Shown here one piece after another: positions 1 to 8,587 of a stretch of DNA of 64,000 bases. The stretch is from Xanthomonas arboricola pv. populi. Its GTDB lineage: Bacteria > Pseudomonadota > Gammaproteobacteria > Xanthomonadales > Xanthomonadaceae. How positions within the stretch are numbered: the first letter of the stretch is position 1; each line of letters begins with the position of its first letter. The position numbers and the translations under genes are program-made. Under the pieces are notes generated by a model, which made no database searches, had not been told where the DNA came from, and saw only the letters and a list, made by a program, of their open reading frames with translations. The DNA lies in the NCBI RefSeq assembly GCF_002939945.1, contig NZ_MDEB01000001.1:434001-498000 (forward strand), in the 5' to 3' direction.

Positions 1-155
1 CCGGCGGCGCGCATCGCAATCCCGAGCAGATGGGCAAGCGCCTCAAGGCGGTGCTGCTCAACGAGCTGGAAGCGCTGGAAAAGCTGCCGGTCGAGGGCCT
101 GCTGCAGCGTCGTTACGAGCGCCTGCGCAGCTACGGCGCCTACGAAGGCAACTGA
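1..155 (+). CDS. accA: Acetyl-CoA carboxylase carboxyltransferase subunit alpha, C-terminal end (partial)
   Basis: This is the last 50 codons of the alpha carboxyltransferase subunit of acetyl-CoA carboxylase, the cytoplasmic enzyme that makes malonyl-CoA for fatty acid synthesis. The frame is open from base 3 to the TGA at 153-155. It reads [17 protein letters not shown], then an [12 protein letters not shown] helix, and ends in YGAYEGN. The GGAHR-(N/D)-P stretch followed by LLNELE is the usual C-terminus of AccA. The 5' part lies outside the window, so the start and promoter cannot be judged. Confidence 0.9.
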   Translation, partial: GGAHRNPEQMGKRLKAVLLNELEALEKLPVEGLLQRRYERLRSYGAYEGN

Positions 156-240
156 TCGGCGGTATGCCGAGGCGATGGTGCTGCGCGCACCATCGCCAGC
201 CAACAAGACGATTGGCCTTCATGGAAGGACCTGTCCGGAT

Positions 241-741
241 ATGAGCCCGCTACTTCTCCTGTCGCTGGTGTTGCAGGCCGCCTGCTGCGTGCACGTGGTG
301 CGCAGCGGCCGCCCGCTGACTGGATCTTCATCCTGCTGGCGTTTTCGGTGCTGGCGATCCTGATCTTACGTGTACGTGGCGGTGATCCCGGACCTGCGCA
401 ACGACCCGACGGCACGCCGTGGACTGCGCAAGGTGCGTCAGCGCATCGATCCGCAACGCGAACAACGCGACGCATCGCGCCAGCTGGAGGTGGCCGACAC
501 CCCGAAAAATCGCCGCCGCCTCGCGCAGACGCTGCTGGAACAGGGTCGCTCCGCGCGTGCCGCCCAGGTGTATCAAGGCGCGCTGCGCGGCATCTACCAG
601 GACGATCCGGACCTGATGCTGGGCCTGGCCAAGGCCCAAGCGGCAAACCACGGATGGTGCGCGCACCGTGTGTCGAGAAGACCGCGGACGCAACCGAAGG
701 CACCGCCATGCCCAGAAAGTCTGAGATGGAGGCAAGCCTGA
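241..741 (+). pseudogene. Broken small membrane/TPR-type protein gene with two compensating frameshifts and a lost 3' end
   Basis: An ATG at 241 opens MSPLLLLSLVLQAACCVHVV and then leaves frame. At 319-320 one base is missing: the sequence reads ctg-ac-tgg where ctg-tac-tgg is expected. In the shifted frame it continues WIFILLAFSVLAILI, a hydrophobic helix. At 366-367 an extra t restores the original frame, which reads YVYVAVIPDLRNDPTARRG and then a charged region resembling TPR helices (RRRLAQTLLEQG, AAQVYQGALRGIYQ). After LMLGLAKAQ, at about 640, similarity to a TPR protein stops and the rest is anomalous Arg/Pro-rich sequence to the stop at 741. The intact relative, as I remember it, is a longer Xanthomonas protein with an N-terminal PLDc_N-like membrane segment and C-terminal TPRs. 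The function is unknown, and this copy is probably dead. Confidence 0.7.
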
Positions 742-899
742 AGGCCCGGATCGATCACCTGCCGGAGTTGTCGGCGTAGCAGTTCCGCAGTGACGCTTTG
801 GCGGAATCCCTCGACATCCGCTCATATCACTGCAGCTGCACGCGAACACGACAGCGACGACAGATGGCTCCGGCGAGCGCATGCCCCCCAGGCGTTGCC

Positions 900-1346
900 T
901 CAGAACGGCTTGGCCAGCACCAGCCAGATCACCCCGACCAGCAACACCACCGGCACTTCATTGAACAGCCGCAATGCGCGGCCGCTGGGCACGCTGCGGC
1001 CCTGATCCACGCCCTTCAACCAGCGCCCGGCCACGATGTAATGCGCCAGGATCAAGGCCACCGCAAACAGTTTTGCGTGCAGCCAGCCACCGGCCACCAT
1101 CGTCGGGAAATCCGGAATCACCCGATAGCCCTGCCACAGCACCGCGCCCAGCAGCAGCGCCAGCCCCAGCATGCTGTGGCCGAATATGTAAAGGCGGCGC
1201 CCCATCAGCACCAGGCGCGTGCGTACCGCAGGCTCGGCGCCGGCTTCGGCGATGTTGACCAGGATGCGTGGCAGGTAGAACACCGCCGCCATCCAGGCAA
1301 TGACGAACAACAGATGGAAGGTCTTGATCCACAGATACAGGGTCAT
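900..1346 (-). CDS. hemJ: HemJ-type protoporphyrinogen IX oxidase / CopD-family membrane protein
   Basis: This is a 148-residue membrane protein with about four hydrophobic segments. It starts MTLYLWIKTFHLLFVIAWMA, carries FYLPRILV near residue 25 and GWLHAKL near residue 88, and ends in a RLFNEVP stretch and a last helix. The early His in the first helix, the YLPR motif, the HAKL lysine and the F-NE-P motif are the conserved pattern of HemJ (UPF0093). HemJ oxidises protoporphyrinogen IX to protoporphyrin IX in the inner membrane during haem synthesis in bacteria that lack HemG/HemY. It is transcribed alone, divergent from the methyltransferase gene. A generic CopD-like annotation is the alternative. 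Confidence 0.85.
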   Translation of the reverse strand: MTLYLWIKTFHLLFVIAWMAAVFYLPRILVNIAEAGAEPAVRTRLVLMGRRLYIFGHSMLGLALLLGAVLWQGYRVIPDFPTMVAGGWLHAKLFAVALILAHYIVAGRWLKGVDQGRSVPSGRALRLFNEVPVVLLVGVIWLVLAKPF

Positions 1347-1411
1347 GTGCTGGCTTCGCTGGCTGGCGTAGGATGGCCCGCATTTTCACCTATCCGCTCA
1401 CGCGAAAGTAC

Positions 1412-2023
1412 ATGACGTCCATGTCCGAACCCGACAACAAACAGTACGACGCCCACTATTTTCGCCGCTGGTACAGGGATGCCGGGCTGGCCGACCCCGC
1501 GCGCCTGCGACGCAAGGTCGCACTGGCGGTGAGCCAGGCCGAGTACTACCTGGAGCGCCCGATCCGCAGCGTGCTGGATGTCGGTTGCGGCGAGGCGGCC
1601 TGGCGCGCGCCATTGTTGGCGCTACGCCCCAGGCTCAGCTATCTGGGCTTCGACAGCAGCGCCTATGCGGTGCAGCGTTACGGACGCAGCCGGCAGATCC
1701 ACCCTGCCCGCTTCGGCGATTTCGCCTGGCTGCGCCCATGCGCGCCGGTGGACCTGCTGATCTGCTCGGACGTGCTGCATTACGTGCCTACGCGGGAATT
1801 CAACCAGGGCCTGCCTGGGTTGGCCGAGATGTGCGCAGGCGTGGCGTTTCTGGAGACGTTTGCCGAGGAAGACGCCTTCGAGGGCGACCACGATGGTTTT
1901 CAGGCGCGGCCGGCGCGCTGGTATCGGCGCCGCTTCGCCAGCGTTGGGTTTTCTGCGCTCGGTTCGCACTGCTGGTTGTCGCCGCAGTTGGCCGATGAGG
2001 CGTCTGCGCTGGAGCGCGGCTGA
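1412..2023 (+). CDS. Class I SAM-dependent methyltransferase
   Basis: A cytoplasmic methyltransferase of about 203 residues. The SAM-binding motif I VLDVGCGEAAW lies near residues 55-64. An acidic loop after the second strand (YLGFDSS, near 80) and motif IV LLICSDVLHYV (near 105) complete the Rossmann fold. The substrate cannot be read from the sequence. The frame is open back to an ATG at 1373, but that start sits only 26 bases from the divergent hemJ start and has no spaced ribosome site. The ATG at 1412, with GAAAG just upstream, or the ATG at 1421 (MSEPDNKQYD) are more likely. An intergenic repeat follows directly. Confidence 0.8.
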   Translation: MTSMSEPDNKQYDAHYFRRWYRDAGLADPARLRRKVALAVSQAEYYLERPIRSVLDVGCGEAAWRAPLLALRPRLSYLGFDSSAYAVQRYGRSRQIHPARFGDFAWLRPCAPVDLLICSDVLHYVPTREFNQGLPGLAEMCAGVAFLETFAEEDAFEGDHDGFQARPARWYRRRFASVGFSALGSHCWLSPQLADEASALERG

Positions 2024-2063
2024 GCAGGACGTTGGCTGGTTGAGGCACGCATGGCCAGTGGCT

Positions 2064-2166
2064 TCGCCGCGTACCCTCACCCCAACCCCTCTCCCGCAGG
2101 AGAGGGGCTTCATTCCCTTCTCCCGCCGGGAGAAGGTGCCCCACAGGGGCGGATGAGGGTACGCAC
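2064..2166. repeat. Intergenic inverted-repeat element (copy 1 of the CCCTCACCCC / CTTCTCCC family)
   Basis: A roughly 100-base element runs from taccctcaccccaacccct through a ctcccgc-aggagag hairpin and cttctcccgccgggagaagg to gcggatgagggtac. Its outer ends (accctca and tgagggt) are inverted repeats and it holds two internal hairpins. Related copies lie at 20005-20106 and 20150-20200, so it is a dispersed extragenic element. It follows the methyltransferase stop. I see no gene in the remaining sequence up to the phaZ start at 2461. Confidence 0.75.
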
Positions 2167-2460
2167 GAAACCTGGTGGAAGTTGCGTGCGTGGGCCACGC
2201 CCGTTGCCTTCCTCGCCCATCCCCTGCAGGCCGAGGAGCCTGCCAAGCGATGCGCACGGCTCTGCGAGAACGCACACTTCCAGCCCGACGCCGTCGTCCG
2301 AAGGATCTCCGATGGCGGCAACGCAAAATCGCGGCAAATCAGGGCGCTCGCGCCTGCCACAGCTTGGATGACAGCCTCTACCGTCCGCAGCCCCATTAAG
2401 GTGCAAATGCGCCAAAGGGGGTATGCTGCGCGGCAGCAAAGAGCCGCACGGATGGGTGGA

Positions 2461-3768
2461 ATGCTTTATCAACTGCACGAGCTGACCCGCAATCTGCTAG
2501 CGCCTTGGGTGCACCAGGCCCAGGCGAACGCCAAGATGTTTTCCGACCCCGACAGTCTGTGGGCCTCGCTCCCGGGCGCCGAACGCATGGCGGCCAGCAA
2601 CGAGCTGTTCCATCGCCTGGGCAAGGAATACGAAAAGCCGGCCTGGGCGCTCGACGATGTCGAGGTCGACGGTCATTCGCTGCCGATCATCGAACGCGAG
2701 GTGCTGAGCAAGCCATTCTGCCGTCTGCTGCGCTTCAAGCGTTTCAGCGACCATGTCGAGCTGATCGGCACGATGAAGCAGCAGCCGGCCGTGCTGGTGG
2801 TGGCGCCGTTGTCCGGCCACCATGCCACCCTGCTACGCGACACCGTGCGCACCCTGCTGCGCAACCACAAGGTCTATGTCACCGACTGGGTCGACGCGCG
2901 CATGGTGCCTCTGGAAGCCGGTGCCTTCCGGCTCGAGGACTACATCAGCTACATCCAGGAGTTCATCCGTCACATCGGCGCCGAACGCCTGCATGTGGTG
3001 AGCGTGTGTCAGCCAACCGTGCCGGTGCTTGCGGCAGTGTCGTTGATGGCCACCAACGATGAGCCCACGCCGCGCTCGCTGGTGATGATGGGCGGGCCGA
3101 TCGACGCCCGCCGCAGCCCGACCCAGGTCAACAACCTGGCCACCGAGAACGGCATCGAGTGGTTCCAGAACAACCTGATCCACACCGTGCCGTTCCCGTA
3201 TCCGGGCCATGGCCGGCAGGTGTATCCGGGCTTCCTGCAGCATGCCGGCTTCCTGTCGATGAATCCTAATCGGCACGTGATGTCGCACTGGGATTTCTAC
3301 ACCGATCTGGTCAAGGGCGACCTGCAGGACGCGCAGGCGCACCGGCAGTTCTATGACGAATACAACGCCGTGCTCGACATGCCGGCAGAGTATTACCTGG
3401 ATACCATTCGCGTGGTGTTCCAGGACTTCCTGCTGCCGCAGGGCAAGTGGAAAGTGGACGGACAGCTGGTCATGCCGTCGGCGATCCGCAACACTGCGCT
3501 GCTCAGTATCGAAGGCGAGCTGGACGATATCGCCGGCCTTGGCCAGACCGAAGCAGTGCATGATCTATGCACCGGGATCGACGCGGCGCATCGTCGTCAT
3601 CTGGTGGTGGAAGGTGCCGGCCACTACGGCATCTTCAGCGGCCGTCGCTGGCGCGAAGTGGTGTACCCGCAGGTGCGCGAATTCATCGCTCGCTACGATG
3701 CCGACCCGGTGGGCAGCCGCGATCCGGCCACCGTCACTCCGATCCGCAAGCGCGGCAAGCGCGCCTGA
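2461..3768 (+). CDS. phaZ: Intracellular polyhydroxyalkanoate depolymerase
   Basis: A 435-residue alpha/beta hydrolase that breaks down stored polyhydroxybutyrate granules in the cytoplasm. With the start at the ATG at 2461 (MLYQLHEL), the predicted triad falls at Cys183 (in VVSVCQPTVPV), Asp355 (IEGELDD) and His388 (EGAGHYG). These are the same residue numbers known for the Ralstonia PhaZ1 family, which supports this start over the longer upstream open frame. Cys in place of Ser as nucleophile is typical of this intracellular family. The RLGKEYEKP motif near residue 52 is also characteristic. The gene stands alone and ends at a strong terminator. No PHA synthase lies in the window. Confidence 0.92.
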   Translation: MLYQLHELTRNLLAPWVHQAQANAKMFSDPDSLWASLPGAERMAASNELFHRLGKEYEKPAWALDDVEVDGHSLPIIEREVLSKPFCRLLRFKRFSDHVELIGTMKQQPAVLVVAPLSGHHATLLRDTVRTLLRNHKVYVTDWVDARMVPLEAGAFRLEDYISYIQEFIRHIGAERLHVVSVCQPTVPVLAAVSLMATNDEPTPRSLVMMGGPIDARRSPTQVNNLATENGIEWFQNNLIHTVPFPYPGHGRQVYPGFLQHAGFLSMNPNRHVMSHWDFYTDLVKGDLQDAQAHRQFYDEYNAVLDMPAEYYLDTIRVVFQDFLLPQGKWKVDGQLVMPSAIRNTALLSIEGELDDIAGLGQTEAVHDLCTGIDAAHRRHLVVEGAGHYGIFSGRRWREVVYPQVREFIARYDADPVGSRDPATVTPIRKRGKRA

Positions 3769-3780
3769 TCGGCTGACAAG

Positions 3781-3818
3781 AACGCCCCTTGATCTCTTTG
3801 GATCACGGGGCGTTTTTT
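3781..3818 (+). terminator. Rho-independent terminator of phaZ
   Basis: The arms aacgcccc (3781-3788) and ggggcgtt (3807-3814) pair perfectly. A second inner pairing joins tgatc (3790-3794) to gatca (3801-3805). The hairpin is followed by a run of T to 3818 and lies 13 bases after the phaZ stop. Confidence 0.92.
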
Positions 3819-3889
3819 ATGGGCAGATTGTTGGTTCAAGCGAAGACGGGGCAGCACTTGGTCGAGCGCGCGGTGCCCTCGCCGCTCGC

Positions 3890-4036
3890 GGGACATTACG
3901 CGGCATGGATGCCGCGCAAGAGCTTATCTGTTCGGAATCTGGCAGTTTAGGTGTCGAGAGCCGGCGTGGGCCACCGTGAGAGCCTGGATCTAAGCGATCG
4001 CCTTGTAGCTACAGGGACGTACTTGCGGCGTGCCCT
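3890..4036. repeat. Dispersed intergenic element, copy split by about 80 bp of unrelated sequence
   Basis: The parts gcggcatggatgccgcgcaa (from 3900) and agctacagggacgtacttgc (from 4007) are, on the opposite strand, the two halves of one element. In the copy at 35626-35715 these halves are contiguous (…gcaagtacgtccatgtaagctc then gcgcggcatccatgccgc). Here about 80 bases (3926-4006) separate them. From 4037 to the pseudogene end at 4233 I see no coding or structural signal. Confidence 0.65.
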
Positions 4037-4232
4037 GCGATGGTGGGCGGGCAAGGACCCTGCAGCCAAGCCACAGATCAGTCGCTCTGCAACTGCTCCA
4101 TCGGCCTTATCCCATCACGTCCACGACAACGGGACTTCACGTATTTGCGTCTGTCAGGGCCTGCACTGCAGACCATGCGGCATTAAGACGATCGCAGCCG
4201 AGTGCCATACATCCGCAACCACACGGTGCACT

Positions 4233-5080
4233 CAGCCTTCGCCGCTCTTGACCAGCAAGTGCTTGGCGAACATGCCGTGCAGCTTGCCGAAGGCGCGTGC
4301 CAGGTGCAGCGTGGCGAACAACGGCAGCGTCAGCCAGGGTCTGGGGACATCCACTCCATCCCAGGTCAGCACCGCCATGTCGTCGAACAGCAGCGCCAGC
4401 GGTGAAGCGGCCGAGCCCAGCGACAACGACAACAAGGTGATGAACACGCTGAAGTAGAGGATGCCCAGCGGCAGCATCAGCAGGAATACGGCATCGTGCT
4501 CCAGGCGCGCGCATCGGTGAACATCGCGCCGATGCGTTGCAGCCAGCTAGCTTGCGGCCCGGGATGGGCAGGACGACGCGGCATGCGTACGCCCAGCAGC
4601 GTCTCCACCGCGCGGCCTTCCACCAGCGACAGCACGCGCACCGATCCGAAGAACACCACCAGCAACGGCACGCCGATGATCAGGATCATCAACCCGGCCG
4701 ATAGGCTCGCACCGGTGATCACCCAGGTGAAATAGAACACGCCGGTCACCAGCGACAGCAGCATGTAGAACAGCGCGCCGTCGGTGCGTGGATCGGCAGC
4801 CACGCCGACGAACCTGCCGAACCAGGTGCTGCGTCTGCGCGGCAGCGGCGGGCAGTGCACGTGTCACCGTCACTTCGGTTTCTCGATAGATCTCGGCCAC
4901 TTCATCCCGCGCGCCAGAGCTGCCTGCCACGCCGGCGATCACCTCCGCTTCGCTCTTGCCGCCCACTATTGCCAGCCAGTTCGGCCAGCTCGGCGCGCAG
5001 ATGCTCTTCGGCGTCGTAGAGCGCGCCCTGGATCATCGCCGGGTCGGTGCCGGGGGTATAGTGAATGTGCCGGTAGTCAT
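4233..5080 (-). pseudogene. Degenerate HAAS/sensor-domain membrane protein (usually paired with a PadR regulator)
   Basis: Pieces of one membrane protein are spread over all three minus-strand frames. ATG ACT ACC at 5080 has lost a C before CGG (about 5072). The next piece (RHIHYTPGTDPAMIQGALYD) then runs into frame changes near 4970 (GGKSEAEVIAGVAG) and 4855 (RRRSTWFGRFVGVAADPRTD). The last change, near 4490 (WSTMPY then LPLGILYFSVFITLL), has lost one T. The final part also lacks about eight residues between two LFAT repeats, so LPLFAT runs directly into LHLARAF. Intact relatives have an N-terminal HAAS-like helical domain followed by four to five membrane helices. No PadR-type regulator gene, the usual partner, is visible nearby. 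At least four frameshifts make function very unlikely. Confidence 0.85.
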
Positions 5081-5112
5081 GGGAATTGGGAATCGGGATT
5101 GGGGAATCGGAA
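5081..5112. repeat. Heptad tandem repeat GGGAATN
   Basis: Five heptad units in register: GGGAATT, GGGAATC, GGGATTG, GGGAATC and a partial GG. The tract abuts the start codon of the decayed HAAS gene. Confidence 0.85.
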
Positions 5113-5221
5113 CAGCACTTCCCAGCGCCCGAGCGCTTATGTGAGCTCCAGTTGCGCTACTGCCTGCGTGTCGAAATCATATTTTTTGATAGTCGTGCGG
5201 TGCCTATGAAGCGTGCTCTAC

Positions 5222-5252
5222 CTATTCCCGAATCTCGATTTCCCATTCCCGG
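5222..5252. repeat. Degenerate heptad repeat (ATTCCCG orientation)
   Basis: Degenerate heptads ATTCCCG, AATCTCG, ATTTCCC, ATTCCCG, the reverse-complement form of the GGGAATC repeat. Apart from these two tracts, the roughly 300 bases between the HAAS remnant and the porin gene hold nothing I can assign. Confidence 0.7.
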
Positions 5253-5381
5253 CTTCATCAACGCGCTCATGTGCTTAGAACCATTGGGTTACTCCCTTTG
5301 CGGCGGCGCTCCACTACAGTCATTGCCCACTGAGCCGATACCACTCGCTCAGACGACTCACTTTTTCGATAGGGCGACACG

Positions 5382-6944
5382 ATGCGACTAGCACGCTTGG
5401 CACAGCCGACCATGGCTGAAACTTCCTTTGGCGCCACCCGGCGCCTGTGCCTGGCGATCGGATTGTCACTACCGGGACTGGGGCTTGCACAGGCACAGAC
5501 CGCGCCGGTCAATGCCGAGCAAACCCAGCCGGAACCGGTGAAGGCGTCAGCGCCTGCCGCTCCTGCAGCGCCCGCTGCCGCCAAGGGTTATCCGCTGGAA
5601 GCGCAGGGCTGGGGAGCCAAGCAGGGCGGCAACATGTGGCAGGTGCGTTGGGCCGAGGACTGGTCGTATCTGAAAGACCCGTCCAAGCGCAAGAGTCCGT
5701 TCGATCCGCTCAAGTACATTCCGTTCAATGAGTCCGGCGATGTGTACGTCTCGCTCAGCAACGAACTGCGCGTGCGCAGCAACACCATCACCAATCCCGG
5801 TCTGATTCCCGGCAGCCATTCGCAGCAGCAGTATCTGCTGCGCGCGTTCTTCGGCGCCGACTTCCATGTCGGCGAGCACTTCCGTCTGTATACGGAACTG
5901 GCGCACGGCAGCCTGGATGGACGCAACGAAGGCGCCAAGACCGGCACGCAGGAAAACAACGCGATCCTGCAGCAGGTGTTCTTCGATGTGAAAGGACGCA
6001 TCAAAGATGCCGACCTCGGCCTGCGTGTCGGTCGTCAGGTGTTTGTCGATGGCCCCGTCACGCTGATGGCATTGCGCGACAATACCGACATCTTCGTGAC
6101 CTTCAACGGTGTGCGCGCCTGGGCGATCGGCGAAAAGACGCGTGTGGACCTGTTCGATTTCAACTTCAATCTGGATGGCACCGAAGGCCTGGGTGACGAT
6201 CGCATCGACCGCTCGCGGCACTTCCGCGGCGTGGTCGGCGGCTATCGCATGCCGACCGCCAAGCCGATGTATCTGGAGCCGTTCTTCTACCAGTTCCGCA
6301 ACGACAATCAGGTCTGGGGCCGGCAGACCGCCGAAGAAAACCGCAACTATTACGGTTTGCGCCTGTGGGGCAATGTGGGCAAGCTGCGCACCGACTCGTT
6401 CGTGACCGTGCAGCGCGGCAGCTACGGCGGGCGCGATCTGCGCGCCTACATGGCCAGCACCTCCAACGCCTGGTCGCTGAGCGAATCGGGCTGGAAACCG
6501 CGCCTGGGCTTCCATAGCGAAATCGCTTCCGGCGGCGGTGGCACCTCCGGCACCGGCACGCTGCGCAACAACAATTTCCTCTACGGCAATACGATCTACT
6601 TCAGCTGGGCGACGTTCTTCGGCCCGGTCAACCTGGTCACGGCCGCGCCCACGTTCACCTTCTCGCCCACGTCCAAGATCACCGTGAATCTGGAATGGGA
6701 AACCCTGTGGCGGCAGACCACCAGCGATGCGATCTACAACAACCAGGCACGCGCCTACGCACGCACGCAGAGCACCGGCGAGCGCCGCATCGGCACCATG
6801 CCGCGCATCAACGCCACCTGGAACATCGACCCCAACTGGTCGGTGACCTTCCGCGCCGAACACCTGATGGCAGGTCCTGCGCTCGAAAAGGCAGGTTACG
6901 GCGATTCGACCTTCGTGATGGGCTGGTTGAATTTCCGGTTTTAA
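5382..6944 (+). CDS. Alginate-export (AlgE-like) family outer-membrane beta-barrel protein
   Basis: A 520-residue exported protein. A signal peptide (LCLAIGLSLPGLGLAQA, residues 22-38) is followed by an Ala/Pro-rich spacer (about 50-66). A long region of alternating aromatic and polar strands follows, including YVSLSNELRVRSNT, FRLYTELAHGS and LGLRVGRQVF. The protein ends in a C-terminal Phe (GWLNFRF), typical of outer-membrane barrels inserted by Bam. The NELRVR-S-T start of the barrel and GRQ motif fit the Alginate_exp family, whose members form substrate-selective pores. Xanthomonas does not make alginate, so the cargo is unknown. AGGGCG lies 6 bases before the ATG at 5382. The ATG at 5412 would give a tidier signal peptide. 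Confidence 0.82.
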   Translation: MRLARLAQPTMAETSFGATRRLCLAIGLSLPGLGLAQAQTAPVNAEQTQPEPVKASAPAAPAAPAAAKGYPLEAQGWGAKQGGNMWQVRWAEDWSYLKDPSKRKSPFDPLKYIPFNESGDVYVSLSNELRVRSNTITNPGLIPGSHSQQQYLLRAFFGADFHVGEHFRLYTELAHGSLDGRNEGAKTGTQENNAILQQVFFDVKGRIKDADLGLRVGRQVFVDGPVTLMALRDNTDIFVTFNGVRAWAIGEKTRVDLFDFNFNLDGTEGLGDDRIDRSRHFRGVVGGYRMPTAKPMYLEPFFYQFRNDNQVWGRQTAEENRNYYGLRLWGNVGKLRTDSFVTVQRGSYGGRDLRAYMASTSNAWSLSESGWKPRLGFHSEIASGGGGTSGTGTLRNNNFLYGNTIYFSWATFFGPVNLVTAAPTFTFSPTSKITVNLEWETLWRQTTSDAIYNNQARAYARTQSTGERRIGTMPRINATWNIDPNWSVTFRAEHLMAGPALEKAGYGDSTFVMGWLNFRF

Positions 6945-7073
6945 GCCGGTGGCGTCACGCTGAGCTGGTGACCGACGACGCCGTCCTGGATCCGTTCCTG
7001 GGTGGCGTTGTTCGTTATGGAATCGTCGACACGTGCCTATCTGCCCTGGTGTCCGCTTCTGCAGCCGCAAGTA

Positions 7074-8432
7074 TCACGGTGTGCCTTGCATCGCTGCTGT
7101 CTGCGCCAACTTGCTTGCCGCCAATGGCATCTGCAGGTTGGCGTGATCGCTGCGCGCGTAACGCGGCAGTTGCAGTGTCTTTCCATCTTTGCCCGCGGTG
7201 ATGTCGCGTCCCGGTCGGACCAGCGTGGCGGGCAGGTGATCCAGGCGCTGCGCCAGCGTCTGTTGCTCTGCGGGATGCGCACGTAACCACAGCACTGCCG
7301 AGGTCAGTCGCGTTGTCGCGGCCAGATCCTGCAGTTGCCATTGATACTGCACGCTATCCATGTGCTCCACATCGGCGAACACGCAGCCGATTGCGTTGGC
7401 GACACAGGCGAAGGTCACTGCTGGCGCGGCAGGAACGGCACTGGTCGGCACCTTGCGGTCCTGTTCCAGCTGCGTGCGAACGTCGGTATGGCAGGCCCAG
7501 GTGTAGTAAGGCGCGGTCAGTGCACGGGTACGTTCGACCTCCAGCAGCGGCGCTACCAACCTGTCGTACCAGCGCTGCTGCTCACCGCCGGCTCCGACGA
7601 CCGCGCGGTAATTGGCGCTGACCAGGCGTGCTTCGCCGCGTAGCCCCCCACACAGGCTGGTCTCATCCATCGTCAACGGCGCAAATGCCGCTTGGCAATG
7701 CGCAGGTAACGGCTGGGTGGACGGCAACTCGCTCAGCATGCCGGTGAACAGCTCGGCGTTGCCGCGCAACATGGCTGCGCCGATCATCGTGGCCATCAGC
7801 GTGTCGTGACCGCGCAGCAGCACGCGCGCCACCTGCGCATCCGCACACACGCCGGACAGCGCAGCCTCCTGGCGGCCCTGGACGAAGTCCAGCGCGTGCC
7901 GGGTCATCGGCACACTCAGCCCCTGCAACTCGGGCAGCGGTGTGTCGGCACGGGTCGGGAACAGATTGCGGTAGTAAGCATGCGATGACAGCGTGGCGGC
8001 GCGCTGCAGCAGCGGTGCCTGTGAGATCAGCGCATCGGCATAGGCTTGCGGCTGAGCGCGCACCTTGTCCAGGCAGTCTGGGGTGGACCAGTTGCACTTA
8101 GGCGGTGCGGCGGCCGGCCACGGCAGCGTGCGCGGATAGCGCGCTGCGTCGCTGACGAAACCGGCCGCAATCCCGGCATTCGCAAACCGCTGCAGATCGC
8201 GTGCCAGCACTGCCGCCTGTTCGGTGGCCGGCACGGCATACGGCAGCAACCAGAGGGCAGCAAATAGATTCGAGCCTGCCGGCGGTGCGGCTGGTGGTTG
8301 ATCGATCTGCGCCAATGCCTGGCGCTGCGCTTCAGGAATCGGCCAGCGCGCGGAGATCGCGTACAGGGCCACCAGCAGGGCGATCAGGATGCATAGCCCC
8401 AGCAGGGCCGACTTGAGGAATTTGGCGAGCAT
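7074..8432 (-). CDS. Conserved hypothetical exported/membrane-anchored protein
   Basis: A 452-residue protein with one N-terminal hydrophobic helix (residues 6-27, SALLGLCILIALLVALYAIS) and a long periplasmic part. I do not recognise a catalytic family. The periplasmic region is Cys-containing (PPKCNWSTPDCLDK near 120; SGVCADA; PLPAHCQAAF; SLCGG; TWACHTD; TFACVANAIGC), which suggests several disulphide bonds in the periplasm. It is mostly alpha-helical by composition. The chosen start is the ATG at 8432 (MLAKFLKSALLG), because the upstream extension is Arg/Trp-rich and does not look coding. It is divergent from the DUF502 gene with 155 bases between. Confidence 0.7.
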   Translation of the reverse strand: MLAKFLKSALLGLCILIALLVALYAISARWPIPEAQRQALAQIDQPPAAPPAGSNLFAALWLLPYAVPATEQAAVLARDLQRFANAGIAAGFVSDAARYPRTLPWPAAAPPKCNWSTPDCLDKVRAQPQAYADALISQAPLLQRAATLSSHAYYRNLFPTRADTPLPELQGLSVPMTRHALDFVQGRQEAALSGVCADAQVARVLLRGHDTLMATMIGAAMLRGNAELFTGMLSELPSTQPLPAHCQAAFAPLTMDETSLCGGLRGEARLVSANYRAVVGAGGEQQRWYDRLVAPLLEVERTRALTAPYYTWACHTDVRTQLEQDRKVPTSAVPAAPAVTFACVANAIGCVFADVEHMDSVQYQWQLQDLAATTRLTSAVLWLRAHPAEQQTLAQRLDHLPATLVRPGRDITAGKDGKTLQLPRYARSDHANLQMPLAASKLAQTAAMQGTP

Positions 8433-8551
8433 GCGGGGGCAACCGTCCGTGGATAAGCTACGCCATCTTAGAGCGGCCCAGACAGACCCGCGAGTGGTAT
8501 GACGCCAATGCGCACTTGCCGTCTCCCCAGCGAACAAGGCACGCCACGCGC

Positions 8552-8581
8552 CTGCACCGGACGCGGCCGAATGCCTACAAT
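8552..8581 (+). promoter_or_regulatory. Candidate promoter giving a leaderless DUF502 transcript
   Basis: TACAAT at 8576-8581 is a good -10 hexamer. CTGCAC at 8552-8557, 18 bases upstream, is a weak -35. The ATG of the next gene is at 8588, the position where transcription from this -10 would be expected to start. No ribosome-binding site precedes that ATG. Confidence 0.45.
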
Positions 8582-8587
8582 GCGCGC

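Noticed and set aside
709..780. MPRKSEMEASLKARIDHLPE-type short frame after the broken TPR gene
   Set aside because: Only 23 codons, no start signal and no recognisable relative; treated as debris of the rearrangement.
5547..7070. A 507-codon minus-strand frame opposite the porin gene
   Set aside because: It is composition-biased (His/Arg/Ala) with no motifs; the plus strand encodes a clear signal peptide and barrel.
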